From: Corynebacterium hansenii
Lineage (GTDB): Bacteria; Actinomycetota; Actinomycetes; Mycobacteriales; Mycobacteriaceae
Assembly (NCBI RefSeq): GCF_030408795.1
Contig: NZ_CP047211.1
Coordinates: 682,001-746,000 of the forward strand
DNA length: 64,000 nucleotides
Direction of reading: 5' to 3'
The stretch's first letter is position 1, and each line of letters begins with the position of its first letter. Under the pieces are notes generated by a model, which made no database searches, was not told where the DNA came from, and saw only the letters and a list, made by a program, of their open reading frames with translations. Below, in pieces: positions 18,697 to 29,100 of the stretch. The translations under genes and the position numbers were made by a program.

Positions 18697-19401
18697 ATGA
18701 AACTACTGGTCGCCACCCGCAACAAGAAGAAGCTGGGCGAGCTCGCCCGGCTGCTCGAGGGAGCCGGCGTCGAAGGCGTCGAGCTGCTGTCCATCGACGA
18801 CGTCGACGAATACCCCGAACGGCCCGAGGACGGCCGCACCTTCGAGGCCAACGCCCTCATCAAGGCCAACGACGGCGCCGACGCCACGGGACTTCCCTGC
18901 CTGGCCGACGATTCCGGACTGTCCGTCGACGAACTCAACGGAATGCCCGGCGTGCTCTCCGCCCGCTGGTCCGGCGGCCACGGCGACGACGAGGCGAACA
19001 ACACGCTGCTGCTCGGCCAGCTGCGCGACATCCCGGAGAACCGCCGCGGCGCGTCCTTCGTGTCCTCCGTCGTGCTGGTCGTCCCCGGCGCCGGCGAGGT
19101 CGGCGACGGCGTCGCCCCCGACTCCGGCGACGGCGACCTGGTCCTGTCCTTCCACGGCGAATGGCGCGGCCGCGTGCTCACCGAACCGCGCGGCGACGGC
19201 GGCTTCGGCTACGACCCGCTGTTCGTCCCCCGCGAAGAGGACTCCCGCGTCAAGGCCGGCCGCGACCTCGACGTCGCCGGCGACGAGCCCCGCACCGCGG
19301 CGGAGCTGCCGCCGGAGGAGAAGGACGCCATCAGCCACCGCGGCCGTGCGCTGCGCCAGCTCGTCCCCGAGCTCGCCCGCCTGGTGAAGACCATGCGCTG
19401 A
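18697..19401 (+). CDS. rdgB: Non-canonical purine NTP pyrophosphatase (RdgB/HAM1)
   Basis: Hydrolyses ITP/dITP/XTP to the monophosphates and so keeps deaminated purines out of nucleic acids. About 234 residues. The N-terminal LLVATRNKKKLGELARLL, the catalytic LADDSGLSVDELNGMPGV and SARWSGGHGDD, and the purine-binding GDGGFGYDPLFVP motifs are all present. The start at ATG 18697 is chosen because GGGAAGGGG precedes it; a GTG at 18622 would add 25 low-complexity residues. A strong convergent terminator follows. Confidence 0.93.
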   Translation: MKLLVATRNKKKLGELARLLEGAGVEGVELLSIDDVDEYPERPEDGRTFEANALIKANDGADATGLPCLADDSGLSVDELNGMPGVLSARWSGGHGDDEANNTLLLGQLRDIPENRRGASFVSSVVLVVPGAGEVGDGVAPDSGDGDLVLSFHGEWRGRVLTEPRGDGGFGYDPLFVPREEDSRVKAGRDLDVAGDEPRTAAELPPEEKDAISHRGRALRQLVPELARLVKTMR

Positions 19402-19448
19402 CCGCCGCGGCACCACCCACGCCGCGGCAGACGCCCCTCGACGAAAAA

Positions 19449-19490
19449 CCGGCGCCCCGCATTTCCCGAACGGAAAATGCGGGGCGCCGG
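19449..19490. terminator. Bidirectional terminator between rdgB and the DUF3817 gene
   Basis: A perfect 16-bp stem (19449-19464 with 19475-19490) with a 10-nt loop lies between converging genes. An A-run on the left side gives a U-tract for minus-strand transcripts. Confidence 0.9.
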
Positions 19491-19502
19491 CCGTCGCAAA
19501 GC
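19491..19502 (-). repeat. 12-bp 3'-flank motif, copy 1
   Basis: GCTTTGCGACGG on the minus strand, 6 nt after the DUF3817 stop and directly next to the terminator stem. Identical copies lie at 22467, 34252 and 36020, each downstream of a gene in the same orientation as that gene. Confidence 0.55.
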
Positions 19503-19508
19503 CAAAGG

Positions 19509-19934
19509 CTAGGCCAAGTTGAACTCGGCCTCGACCTCGTCGCGGCGCTTGCGCTCCACGATGAACGACAGGAACGGCACCACGCCGCCCAACGCCGTGA
19601 TGATCCACTTGCCCGGCGACCACCGGGCCTTCGTGCCCAGGTTCACGATCGCGATGAGGAACGCCATGTACGCGAAACCATGCGCCTGCGCCACGAAGAA
19701 GAACCACGACGGGGCCTCCTGGCCCTCCGGCATGATCACGTACTTGTAGATCATCTCCGCCACCAGCACCAGCAGCATCACGCCGGTGATGTACGCGGTG
19801 ATGGAAAACGCCTTCAGCGCGGTCCGGACCCGCTTCTGGCGGTTGGGGTGAATGGCGCGGCCATCGGTGGCGGGGGCGGTGTCCGGCCGGACCCCGCCCT
19901 GCTGCGATTCCTGCGCCTGATTCGGGTTGGTCAC
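19509..19934 (-). CDS. DUF3817 family membrane protein
   Basis: 141 residues with three or four hydrophobic helices (AFSITAYITGVMLLVLVAEM, WFFFVAQAHGFAYMAFLIAI, KWIITALGGVVPFLSFIVE) and a polar N-terminal tail. It belongs to DUF3817 and corresponds to Rv1342c. Some DUF3817 proteins resemble integral membrane proteins of unknown role. The gene follows the 20374 gene with a 4-nt overlap, so they are co-transcribed. Confidence 0.82.
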   Translation of the reverse strand: MTNPNQAQESQQGGVRPDTAPATDGRAIHPNRQKRVRTALKAFSITAYITGVMLLVLVAEMIYKYVIMPEGQEAPSWFFFVAQAHGFAYMAFLIAIVNLGTKARWSPGKWIITALGGVVPFLSFIVERKRRDEVEAEFNLA

Positions 19935-20374
19935 TGCTTCTCCTCGTCGAGGGTGACGTCGTTGTCGTCTGCGGTGTCGTCTGCGGTCGTCTCACCCGGC
20001 GCGGAAACGGGGCGGTTCGGCAGGAAATCCTCGGGGATCTCCGTCATGTCGCCATCGCGGACCGTGACGCCCGCTTCCTCGTTGCCCTCGAACTTCTCGC
20101 GCTCGTACTGCATGTACTTGCGGTACGCCCAGATGAAGAAGATGCCGAAAGCCGGCCACTGCAGCGCATACCCCAGATTCTGGAAGGAACTGGTGGTGTT
20201 CCAACGGCTGAGCTGCCAATAGGCCAGCGCCAGCGTGGCGACGACCGCCGCAATCAGGAAAACCAGCTGTATGATGCGCGTGCGCCGCTTGAACGGGCCA
20301 TGCGCCGCCGACCCCGAGGGGCCGGAGGAGCGTCCGTCGGGCTGCCGCTGGGACTTCTGCCTGGTGGATGACAC
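19931..20374 (-). CDS. Conserved membrane protein, Rv1343c-like position
   Basis: 147 residues from the GTG at 20374. One clear transmembrane helix (IIQLVFLIAAVVATLALAYW), a second hydrophobic stretch (YALQWPAFGIFFIWAYRKYM) and a long acidic C-terminal tail. Place and layout match the gene next to DUF3817 in mycobacteria (Rv1343c, LprD), but no lipobox is visible here. GTG codons at 20383 and 20380 are alternatives; 20374 is chosen because TAGGGT lies exactly 7 nt upstream, as for other leaderless genes in this window. Function unknown. Confidence 0.7.
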   Translation of the reverse strand: MSSTRQKSQRQPDGRSSGPSGSAAHGPFKRRTRIIQLVFLIAAVVATLALAYWQLSRWNTTSSFQNLGYALQWPAFGIFFIWAYRKYMQYEREKFEGNEEAGVTVRDGDMTEIPEDFLPNRPVSAPGETTADDTADDNDVTLDEEKQ

Positions 20375-20459
20375 GCTCACCACCCTAACCCGTTAAGATT
20401 GTCGAAGCCCGCGGCACCCCGCGGCAAACCCCCTCGGGGGATCGACGGGGACCGGGCGG

Positions 20460-20541
20460 GCGCCCGTGGCGGAACTGGCAGACGCGCAGGATTTAGGTTC
20501 CTGTGCCCTAGGGCGTGGGGGTTCAAGTCCCCCCGGGCGCA
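20460..20541 (+). tRNA. tRNA-Leu (anticodon UAG)
   Basis: Class II tRNA of 82 nt. The acceptor stem GCGCCCG (20460-20466) pairs with CGGGCGC (20534-20540), the anticodon arm CAGGA-TTTAGGT-TCCTG gives anticodon UAG, there is a long variable arm and the T-arm contains GTTCAAG. The CCA end is not encoded. Confidence 0.95.
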
Positions 20542-20799
20542 CTTGTCCGGGTTTTCCGGGCGAGGGGGAAGGCCGGTACGGGGGACGGCGGGGGAGCGGC
20601 ACCGAGAATTCTCCCGGGGGCCATCCCGCGTTAATGCCTGCTTAAAGCGGCATTCATCCCCGCGAGGCACAGTGCCCCCGGTGGCCCCCGCGTCACCGGC
20701 ATCCATCCATACGGCGGCACCAGCGGACTGCGCCGAACCCCCGGAAACGGCGCCCACCCGCCCGAGGTCGCCGACACGGTACGAGGAGTCGGACTTCCC

Positions 20800-22407
20800 A
20801 TGTCGACCAAAACCGCAATTCAAATGGAGCCCACCGGCGTCAAGCGCGGTGGGGACCTCCCCTGGCACCTGGCCTTCGGTGCGCTGCTGGGCATCACCCT
20901 CATCGTCTTCATCCTGTGGTCCCGCGGCTACGTCGGGGGCACCGACAACATCATCATCCTGGTCACCGCGATCATCTTCGCGGTGTTCATGGCCTTCAAC
21001 ATCGGCGGCAACGACGTCGCGAACTCCTTCGGCACGTCCGTCGGCGCCGGCACGCTGACCATGAAGCAGGCGCTCATCGTCGCCGCGATCTTCGAGGTCT
21101 CCGGCGCCGTCCTCGCCGGCGGCGAAGTCACCGACACCGTCCGCTCCGGCATCGTCGACCTCGGCTCCATCAACCTGCTGCCCATGGACTTCGTGTTCAT
21201 CATGATGGCCTCGCTGCTCGGCGCGGCGCTGTGGCTGCTCGTCGCCACCCGCATGGGCTGGCCCGTGTCGACGACGCACTCGATCGTCGGCGGCATCGTC
21301 GGCGGCGCGCTGTCCCTCGGCTTCGTCACCGGCACCGGCGGCTGGGAAATGGTCCAGTGGGACCAGATCGGCCAGATCGCCATTTCCTGGGTGCTGTCGC
21401 CGGTCCTCGGCGGCCTGGTCGCCTGGCTGCTGTTCCGGGCGATCAAGGACAACATCCTGGTGTACAACGAGCGCGCCGACCAGTCGCTGCGCCGGCTGAA
21501 GACCCGGCGCGCCGAGGTGCGCAACGAGCAGAAGCGCGCCTTCGAGCGCCTCGACGAGCTCCAGCGCATCTCCTACACCAACGCCATGGTCCGCGACGCC
21601 GAGATCGTGTCCACGCACGACTACACCCCGGATGACCTGGAGTCTGACTACTACCGCAAGCTCGAGGAGCTCAACCAGGAGGCCGAGAAGGTCCACGCGC
21701 ACAAGGCGCTGGAGACCTGGGTGCCGCTGCTGGCCTCCTTCGGTTCGGTGGTCATCGGTTCGATGATGCTGTTCAAGGGGCTGTCGAACCTGGAGCTCAA
21801 CCTCAGCGCCCTGGGCAACGGCCTCATCCTCGCGATGATCGCCGCCGTGGTGTGGATGTCCGTGTTCATCTTCGCCAAGACCCTGAAGAAGCACGCGCTG
21901 TCCAAGTCGACCTTCCTGTTGTTCAGCTGGATGCAGGTGTTCACCGCCTCGGCGTTCGCGTTTTCGCACGGCTCGAATGACATCGCCAACGCCATCGGCC
22001 CGTTCGTGGCGGTGCTCGACGTGCTGAAGACCAACCAGATCAACAGCGAATCCGCCGTCCCGATGGCCGTGATGGTGGCCATGGGCGTCGCGCTGATCTC
22101 CGGCCTGTGGTTCATCGGCCGCTACGTCATCCAGACAGTCGGCCACGGCCTGACCGAGATGCACCCGGCCTCCGGCTTCTCCGCCGAACTCGCCGCCGCG
22201 GGCGTCGTCATGGGCGCTTCGCTGCTGGGCCTGCCGGTGTCGTCGACGCACATCCTCATCGGCGCCGTCCTCGGCGTCGGCATCGTGAACAAGGCCGCCA
22301 ACTGGAACCTGATGAAGCCCATCGCCACCGCCTGGGTCATCACGCTCCCCGCGGCCGCCGCGATCTCGGCCGTCGGCGTGCTCGTCCTGCGCGCCGTGTT
22401 CGGCTGA
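20800..22407 (+). CDS. pitA: Inorganic phosphate transporter, PiT family
   Basis: 535-residue low-affinity phosphate permease. Both halves of the internal PHO4 duplication are visible: [19 protein letters not shown] (about 65-85) and [15 protein letters not shown] (about 385-400). About ten membrane helices surround a charged central loop (around 220-300, with [20 protein letters not shown]). The ATG at 20800 has GAGGAG ten bases upstream. The 258 bp between tRNA-Leu and this start hold no other gene. A wobble-containing hairpin terminates the transcript. Confidence 0.93.
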   Translation: MSTKTAIQMEPTGVKRGGDLPWHLAFGALLGITLIVFILWSRGYVGGTDNIIILVTAIIFAVFMAFNIGGNDVANSFGTSVGAGTLTMKQALIVAAIFEVSGAVLAGGEVTDTVRSGIVDLGSINLLPMDFVFIMMASLLGAALWLLVATRMGWPVSTTHSIVGGIVGGALSLGFVTGTGGWEMVQWDQIGQIAISWVLSPVLGGLVAWLLFRAIKDNILVYNERADQSLRRLKTRRAEVRNEQKRAFERLDELQRISYTNAMVRDAEIVSTHDYTPDDLESDYYRKLEELNQEAEKVHAHKALETWVPLLASFGSVVIGSMMLFKGLSNLELNLSALGNGLILAMIAAVVWMSVFIFAKTLKKHALSKSTFLLFSWMQVFTASAFAFSHGSNDIANAIGPFVAVLDVLKTNQINSESAVPMAVMVAMGVALISGLWFIGRYVIQTVGHGLTEMHPASGFSAELAAAGVVMGASLLGLPVSSTHILIGAVLGVGIVNKAANWNLMKPIATAWVITLPAAAAISAVGVLVLRAVFG

Positions 22408-22426
22408 CCCTCGGCCGGTCCGCGGC

Positions 22427-22463
22427 GGGCCCGTCGTTCCCGTCACCGGGGGACGGCGGGCCC
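22427..22463 (+). terminator. Terminator after pitA
   Basis: A 15-bp stem (22427-22441 with 22449-22463, two G-U wobble pairs) with a 7-nt loop lies 20 nt after the pitA stop and is followed by TCTGCTTT. Confidence 0.75.
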
Positions 22464-22466
22464 TCT

Positions 22467-22478
22467 GCTTTGCGACGG
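22467..22478 (+). repeat. 12-bp 3'-flank motif, copy 2
   Basis: GCTTTGCGACGG on the plus strand, four bases after the pitA terminator stem and directly before the -10 box of the small gene at 22492. Confidence 0.55.
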
Positions 22479-22484
22479 TAGGAT
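22479..22484 (+). promoter_or_regulatory. Candidate -10 box of the small gene at 22492
   Basis: TAGGAT, seven nt before the ATG at 22492, a leaderless arrangement. Confidence 0.5.
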
Positions 22485-22491
22485 CCGGGCC

Positions 22492-22665
22492 ATGAGCATC
22501 TCCATGCACATCGACGAATACATGGCGCGGCGCGGGATCACGCCCGACGACACCGTCGTGGTGGATGACCCATGCGCCGTGTTCGACGGCGCGGTCGAGA
22601 AGGCGGACGGGGAACCGGCCAAGCTCGACGAGGCCGCCGAGGCGGTCCGGGACCTGCTCGGCTGA
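22492..22665 (+). CDS. Small acidic protein of unknown function
   Basis: 57 residues (starts MSISMHIDEYMARRG, ends EAVRDLLG). It has a clean start with a -10 box 7 nt upstream and coding-like third-position GC. It is acidic and has no membrane segment. Position directly after pitA suggests a link to phosphate uptake, but nothing in the sequence shows a function. Confidence 0.6.
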   Translation: MSISMHIDEYMARRGITPDDTVVVDDPCAVFDGAVEKADGEPAKLDEAAEAVRDLLG

Positions 22666-23154
22666 GCCCCTCCGTCCGGCCGCCGGCGCCGTCCGCCGTT
22701 ACCGTGCCGTGCCCATCCCGCCGCCGCTCCGTTATGTGAGCGCCATCCGCCCGTGATCTTGGGGCGGATTTTGTCGTTTTCGGCCGTTTTCGAGCCCTTC
22801 CCGTTGCCGAATCCGCGTGACCTTCGTCACTTCTCCGGGCTCCTTTCCGCGGTCGCGACGGCCGCTCCCGGTGGCCCATGGATGGCGCGGGGGAGCGGCC
22901 GATGAGTTTCTTCACGTGTCAAACATGCACGTCGCGACGATGAACTTGGCATCGTTTACGCCGTTGTGCCGCAACTTTGCAGAGTTTCACCGAAGTTATG
23001 GGATCGGTTGCAAACCCGTGCGAGGGCCGTCGTCAAGCCAGAAACATGAAGAAACCCTCACGAATGTTGTGGCATATTTGTCGGGCGAACCAACTTCGCG
23101 GGCATTCGCATGTCCATGCCCGCGGATCCCAAGTCTGAACAAGGAGCCCACCGC
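22666..23154. promoter_or_regulatory. Upstream control region of the FAS-I gene
   Basis: About 490 bp with no convincing gene, noticeably less GC-rich than its surroundings from 22,915 on. A CATATT box (23073-23078) could be the -10 element of the FAS gene. An inverted pair AACTT (22973-22977) and AAGTT (22993-22997), 15 nt apart, is a weak candidate for a FasR-type operator (fasO). No terminator is obvious. Confidence 0.4.
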
Positions 23155-26100
23155 GTGACCCCCAACCAGAAGCCGGAGCACCGCACCGCCGCGGACGCGT
23201 TGTCCATCTTCCGCTCGCGCCCCACCGCCGACGAAACGTCGCGCCGCGTCGAGCCCACGCTGTCCCAGCGGCTGGGCGGGGGCGAGAAGTTCGCCCTCAG
23301 CTTCTCCGGGCAGGGCTACCCCTGGCTCGAGACCCTGACCACCTGCGCCGCCGCCGGCGTCGACGGTCGCGTCCGCGAGCTCGTGGCGAAGGCGGAGGAG
23401 CGCCTCGCGCCGATCGCCGACCGGCTCGCCGGCCAGCGCCCCGACGGCTTCACCCCCTTCGAATGGGCCGAGAAGGCCGGCGCCGCCCGCGCCGCCGAGT
23501 CCAGCCCCGTCGCCGACGCCGACGCGCTCGACGCCGACGCCCAGAAGAAGGCACAGAAGAAGGCCCCGGTCTCCGTCGCCGGCCTGCCCGACCTGAGCGC
23601 CCCCGCCGTCTCCGTGCCGGGCATCCTCATCTCGCAGATCGCCGTGCTCGACCTGCTCGCCGCCCAGGGCGTCGACGTGTCCGCCCATGTCGCGGCCATC
23701 GGCCACTCCCAGGGCGTCCTCGGCGTCGACGCCGTGCGGAACCCGGACCGCGCCGCCGACGTCGTCGCGCTCGCCGAGATCATCGGCGTCACCGTCGCCC
23801 GCCAGGGCCGCGTCACCGGCATGACCTCCCGCCCCGCGCCCGGCAACGGCGCCGCGTCGCACCCGATGATGATCGTCTCGGGCGTCCGCCCCGACCTGGT
23901 CACCCCGCACCTCGCCGGCCATGCCGTCGTCGGCCTGCGCAACGGCCGCACCATGTGCGTCGTCGTCGGCACCCCCGCCGACCTCCGCGCCACCGAGGCC
24001 AACCTGGAGCGCGCCGCGGCGAAGGACGCCGCCGAGCTGAGCGCAAAGAAGCGCGGCGGCGCGCCGTTCGCCCCGACCTGCTCCCCGCTGCCCGTCGGTG
24101 CCGGCTTCCACCACCCGGACATGGCCGCCGGCGTGGAGGAGACCATCGAGCTCGCCGCCGCCGCGGGCATCGACGAGGCCTTCGCCCGCCCGATCGCCGA
24201 GCACGTGCTCACCGCCGTCATCGACTGGCCCGCCGACGTCGCCTCCGCCGTCGAGGCCGGCGCCGACTGGATCATCGAGGTCGGCCCCGGCGCCGGCGTG
24301 GCGCCGCTGACCCGCGAGCTGCTCGCCGGCACCGGCGTCGGCGTCGTCACCGCCGCCGTCGACCAGGGCCAGGCCGAGCTGTTCGAGCCGGGCTCCGCCC
24401 CCGCCGCCCCGCAGTCGTGGGACGCCCACGCCCCGCGCCTGGTCACCCGCGACGGCCGCGCCCGCGTGGAGACCAAGTTCACCGAGGCCACCGGCCGCTC
24501 GCCGATCATCCTGGGCGGCATGACGCCGACCACCGTCGACCCGGCGATCGTCGCCGCCGCGGCCAACGCCGGCTTCTGGGCCGAGCTGGCCGGCGGCGGG
24601 CAGGTCACCCCGGAGATCTTCAACCGGAACGTCTCGCGCCTGCACGAGCTCCTCGACGAGGGCGCGTCGGCGCAGTTCAACACCATGTTCCTGGACCCGT
24701 ACCTGTGGGGCATGCACATCGGCTCGCGCCGCCTGGTGCAGCGCGCCGTGGCCGCGGGCCGTCCGATCGACGGCGTCACCGTCTCCGCCGGCATCCCCGA
24801 GGTCGACGAGGCCGTCGCCCTGGTGCGCGAGCTGCGCGCCGGGGGCATCCCGCACGTGTCCTTCAAGCCGGGCACCGTCAAGCAGATCAAGTCCGTCCTG
24901 GCCATCGCCGATGCCCTGGCCGCCGACGACGAGCTGTCGGACGTCCCGGTCATCATCCAGGTCGAGGGCGGCCGCGCCGGCGGCCACCACTCGTGGGAGG
25001 AGCTCGACGACCTCCTGACCGCCACCTACGCCGACATCCGCGCGCGCGGCAACGCCGTGCTGGCCGTCGGCGGCGGCATCGGCCGCCCGGAGCAGGCCGC
25101 CGAGTACCTGCTGGGCCGCTGGTCCGAGAAGCACGGCTACCCGGCCATGCCGGTCGACGCGATCATCATCGGCACCGCCGCGATGGCCGCCAAGGAGTCC
25201 ACCGCCTCCGCCGGCGTCAAGAAGATGCTGGTCGACACCAAGGGCACCGATGCCTGGGTGCCGGCCGGCGGCGCCGAGGAGGGCATGGCCTCCGGCCGCT
25301 CGCAGCTGGGCGCCGACATCCACGAGATCGACAACGCCGCCGCCCGCGCGGGCCGCCTGCTCGACGAGGTCGCCAACGACGCCGACGCCGTCGCCGCCCG
25401 CCGCGACGAGATCATCGCCGCCATCGACGGCACCGCGAAGCCGTACTTCGGCGACGTCGCCGAGATGACCTACCGCGAGGTCCTGGACCGCTACCTCGAG
25501 CTGGCCGCGCCGGAGGGCGAGTTCCTCGACCCGTCGTGGGCCGCCCGCTTCGACGTGATCCTCGACCGTTTCGAGGCCCGCCTGGCCGACGCCGATTCCG
25601 GCGAGTTCGAGTCCGTGCGCACCGGTTCCTCGGTGGGCGAGGGCGCCGCGTCCGGTTCCGCCACCGTGGCGCTGTTGGCCGAGGCGTACGACCTCGACGT
25701 CCGCCTGCACCCGGCCGACGCCGAGCACTTCCTGTCCGAGGCGTGCCGCACGCCGGGCAAGCCCGTGAACTTCGTGCCGGTCATCGACGCCGAGGTGCGC
25801 CGCTGGTGGCGCTCCGACTCGCTGTGGCAGGCCCACGACGAGCGCTACGACGCCGACGGCGTCTGCATCATCCCGGGCACCGCCGCCGTCGCGGGCATCA
25901 CCGCCGCCGACGTCCCGGTCGCCGAGATCCTCGGTTCCTTCGAGGAGGCCGCCGCCGACGAGCTGGCCGCCTCCGCCCCGGCCGCCGACGAGTCGGTCGC
26001 CCCGGTCGCGCGCGTCCTGGCCAACCCGGTCATCCGCTGGGCCGGCCGCCAGCAGGCGAACCCGGCCCTGCAGCTCGGCGCCCGCGCCTCCTGGGAGCTT

Positions 26101-29100
26101 TCCGACGACGCCCGTTCGGCCGAGCAGCCGGACACCGGCGCCACCCTGGCCACCGAGGGCGACGACGTCGCCGTGCTCACCGTCCCGCTGGAGGGTTCCG
26201 GCGGCGACCACGAGCTGACCCTGCGCTTCGACGTCTCCGGCCCCGCCGGCACCGTGCCGGTCATCTCCGTCGACGACGCCGCCGCCTCCATGCGCGCCCT
26301 GACCGCGATCGCCGCCGGCGGCACGCTGCCGGAGATCAAGGACGGCATCGCCGAGTGGGAGTCCGTCTGGACCACCGCCGCGGCCGCCGACCACGGCGCC
26401 GTCACCGGCTCCGGCGCCCGCACCGCACCGGACGCCCTGGTGGGCCACGCCTGGCCGGCGATCTTCGCCGCCGTCGCGGACGCCACCACCGAGTCCGGCG
26501 TCCCGGTCGTCGAAGGCATGCTCGCCCTGGTCCACCTGGAGCACCACGTGCGCCTGGTCACCGCCGCCGACGCCGACAATGCCGCGGCCGCCGGCCCGTC
26601 GCTGCTGGCCGACGGCACCCGCCTGGCCATCACCGCCCACGCCGACGACGTCGCCGACACCGAGATGGGCCGCGTCGTCGTGGTCCGCGCCGAGATCCGC
26701 GACGCCTCCGCCGACGCCGGGGAGGACGGCGAGGGCAACCTCGTGGCCACCCTGTCGGAGCGCTTCGCCATCCGCGGCCGCAACGGCGACACCCCGGCGC
26801 AGGTCAACACCGTGCCGCTGCCGACCGTCACCGACACCCCGCGCAGCCACCGCGCCACCGTCACGGTGACCGCGCCGCGCACCCTGGTGCCCTTCGCCAC
26901 CGTCTCGGGCGACCGCAACCCGATCCACGTCGACGACCGCGCCGCGATGCTCGCGGGCCTGCCGGGCGTCATCGTCCACGGCATGTGGCTGTCCGCCGCC
27001 GCCGAGCACGCCGCCATCGCCGGCGCGTCCGCCGGCCTGGGCGACCGCATCACCGAGTTCACCTCCACCATGCTGTCCCCGGTCCTGCCGGGCCAGGAGG
27101 TCACCTTCACCGTCGAGCGCCGCGGCATCGATTCCCGCCCCGGCAACGGCGAGGTCCGCGAGGTCATGGCCACCGTCGACGGCGAGCCGGTGCTCTCCGC
27201 CACGGCCGTCATCGCCGCGCCGACCACCTTCTACGCCTTCCCGGGCCAGGGCATCCAGTCCAAGGGCATGGGACTGGCCGCGCGGAACAACTCCGCCGCC
27301 GCCCGCGCCGTGTGGGACGAGGCCGACGCCGTCACCCGCGAGAAGCTCGGCTTCTCCGTGCTGGCGATCGTCCGCGACAACCCGACCGAGGTCACCGTCA
27401 ACGGCCGCCGCTTCCACCACCCGGAGGGCGTGCTCAACCTGACCCAATTCACGCAGGTCTCCATGGCGACGCTGGGCCTGGCCCAGGCCGCCGAGCTGCG
27501 CGAGGCCGGGGTCCTCGACGAGGACGCCTACTTCGCCGGCCACTCCGTCGGCGAGTACAACGCGCTGGCCGCCTTCGCGGGCGTGCTCGACGCCGCCGCC
27601 GTCCTGGAGGTCGTCTACCACCGCGGCCTGACCATGCACTCGCTGGTCCCGCGCGACGAAAACGGCCGCTCCAACTACGGCCTGGCCGCCCTGCGCCCGG
27701 ACAAGTGCGGCGTCGCCGAATCCGACGTCGAAGAGTTCGTGGCGGGCGTCGCGAAGCAGTCCGGGGAGTTCCTGGAGGTCGTCAACCACAACCTGGCCGG
27801 CAAGCAGTACGCCGTCGCCGGCACCGTCGCCGGCCTGAAGGCCCTGCAGGCCGCCGCCAACGAGGCCGCGCCCGACGGCAAGGCCTACGTGCGCATCCCG
27901 GGCATCGACGTGCCGTTCCACTCGGCCGTCCTGCGCGACGGCGTCGACGAGTTCCGCGGCCACCTCGACCGCCTGCTGCCGGACGAGGTCGACCCGGAGG
28001 CCCTCGTCGGCCGCTACATCCCGAACCTCACCGCCACCCAGTTCGCGCTGACCGAGCAGTTCGTCCGCGAGATGGCGGAGGTCGCGGAGTCGAAGGTCCT
28101 CGACGAGATCCTCGCCGACTTCGGCGCCGCCGCCGCGAACCCGGGCCGCCTGGCCCGCACGCTGCTCGTCGAGCTGCTGGCCTGGCAGTTCTGCTCGCCG
28201 GTGCGCTGGATCGAGACGCAGGACCTGGTGCTCGGGGCCCTCGGCGCCTCGCGCATCATCGAGGTCGGCGTGGGCACCGCCCCGACCATCGCGAACCTCG
28301 CCGCCCGCACCGCCGCGCTGCCGCGCCACGCGGACCGCGACGTCACCGTCTGGAACGTCGAGCGCGACCGCGACCTGGTCTTCGCCCGCGACGAGGTCCG
28401 CCCCGAGGCGGATGAGGCCGAAGTCGAGGCCAACGACGCAGACGCAGCCGCCGTCGAGGAGACCTCCTCGCCGGCCGAGCCGCTGCAGAAGCCGGCCGCC
28501 GCCGACGCCGCGCCCGCCCCGGTCGCGACCTCCGCGGAGCGCCCGGCCGACATCGCCCTCACCCCGGCCGACGCCGTCGAGGTGCTCATCGCGCTGTGGA
28601 CGAAGGTCCGCCCCGACCAGATCGGCGCCGCCGACTCCATCGAGACCCTCGTCGACGGCGTGAGCTCCCGCCGCAACCAGCTGCTGCTGGACCTCGGCGC
28701 CGAGTTCGGCCTGGGCGCCATCGACGGCGCCGCCGACGCCGACATGCCTTCCCTGAAGGACAAGATCGGCGGCATGGTCCGCGGCTGGACCCCGTGGGGC
28801 CCCGTCCTGTCCGAGGCGCTGGCCGACGGCCTGCGCCGCGTCACCGGCCCCGCCGGCGCCCGCGCCAACCACGTCGCCGACCGCGTCCGCGACACCTGGC
28901 AGCTCGGCGATGGCTGGGTGGAGGCCACCGTGGCCGAGGTCGTCCTCGGCTCCCGCGACGGCTCCTCGCTGCGCGGCGGCGACCTGGGCCACCTCGCCCC
29001 GAACCCGCCGTCGTCGACCAACGAGCTCAACCAGCTCATCGACTCCGCGGTGCAGGCCGTGGGCTCCAACCGCGGCGTCGCCGTGACCATGCCGGCCGCC

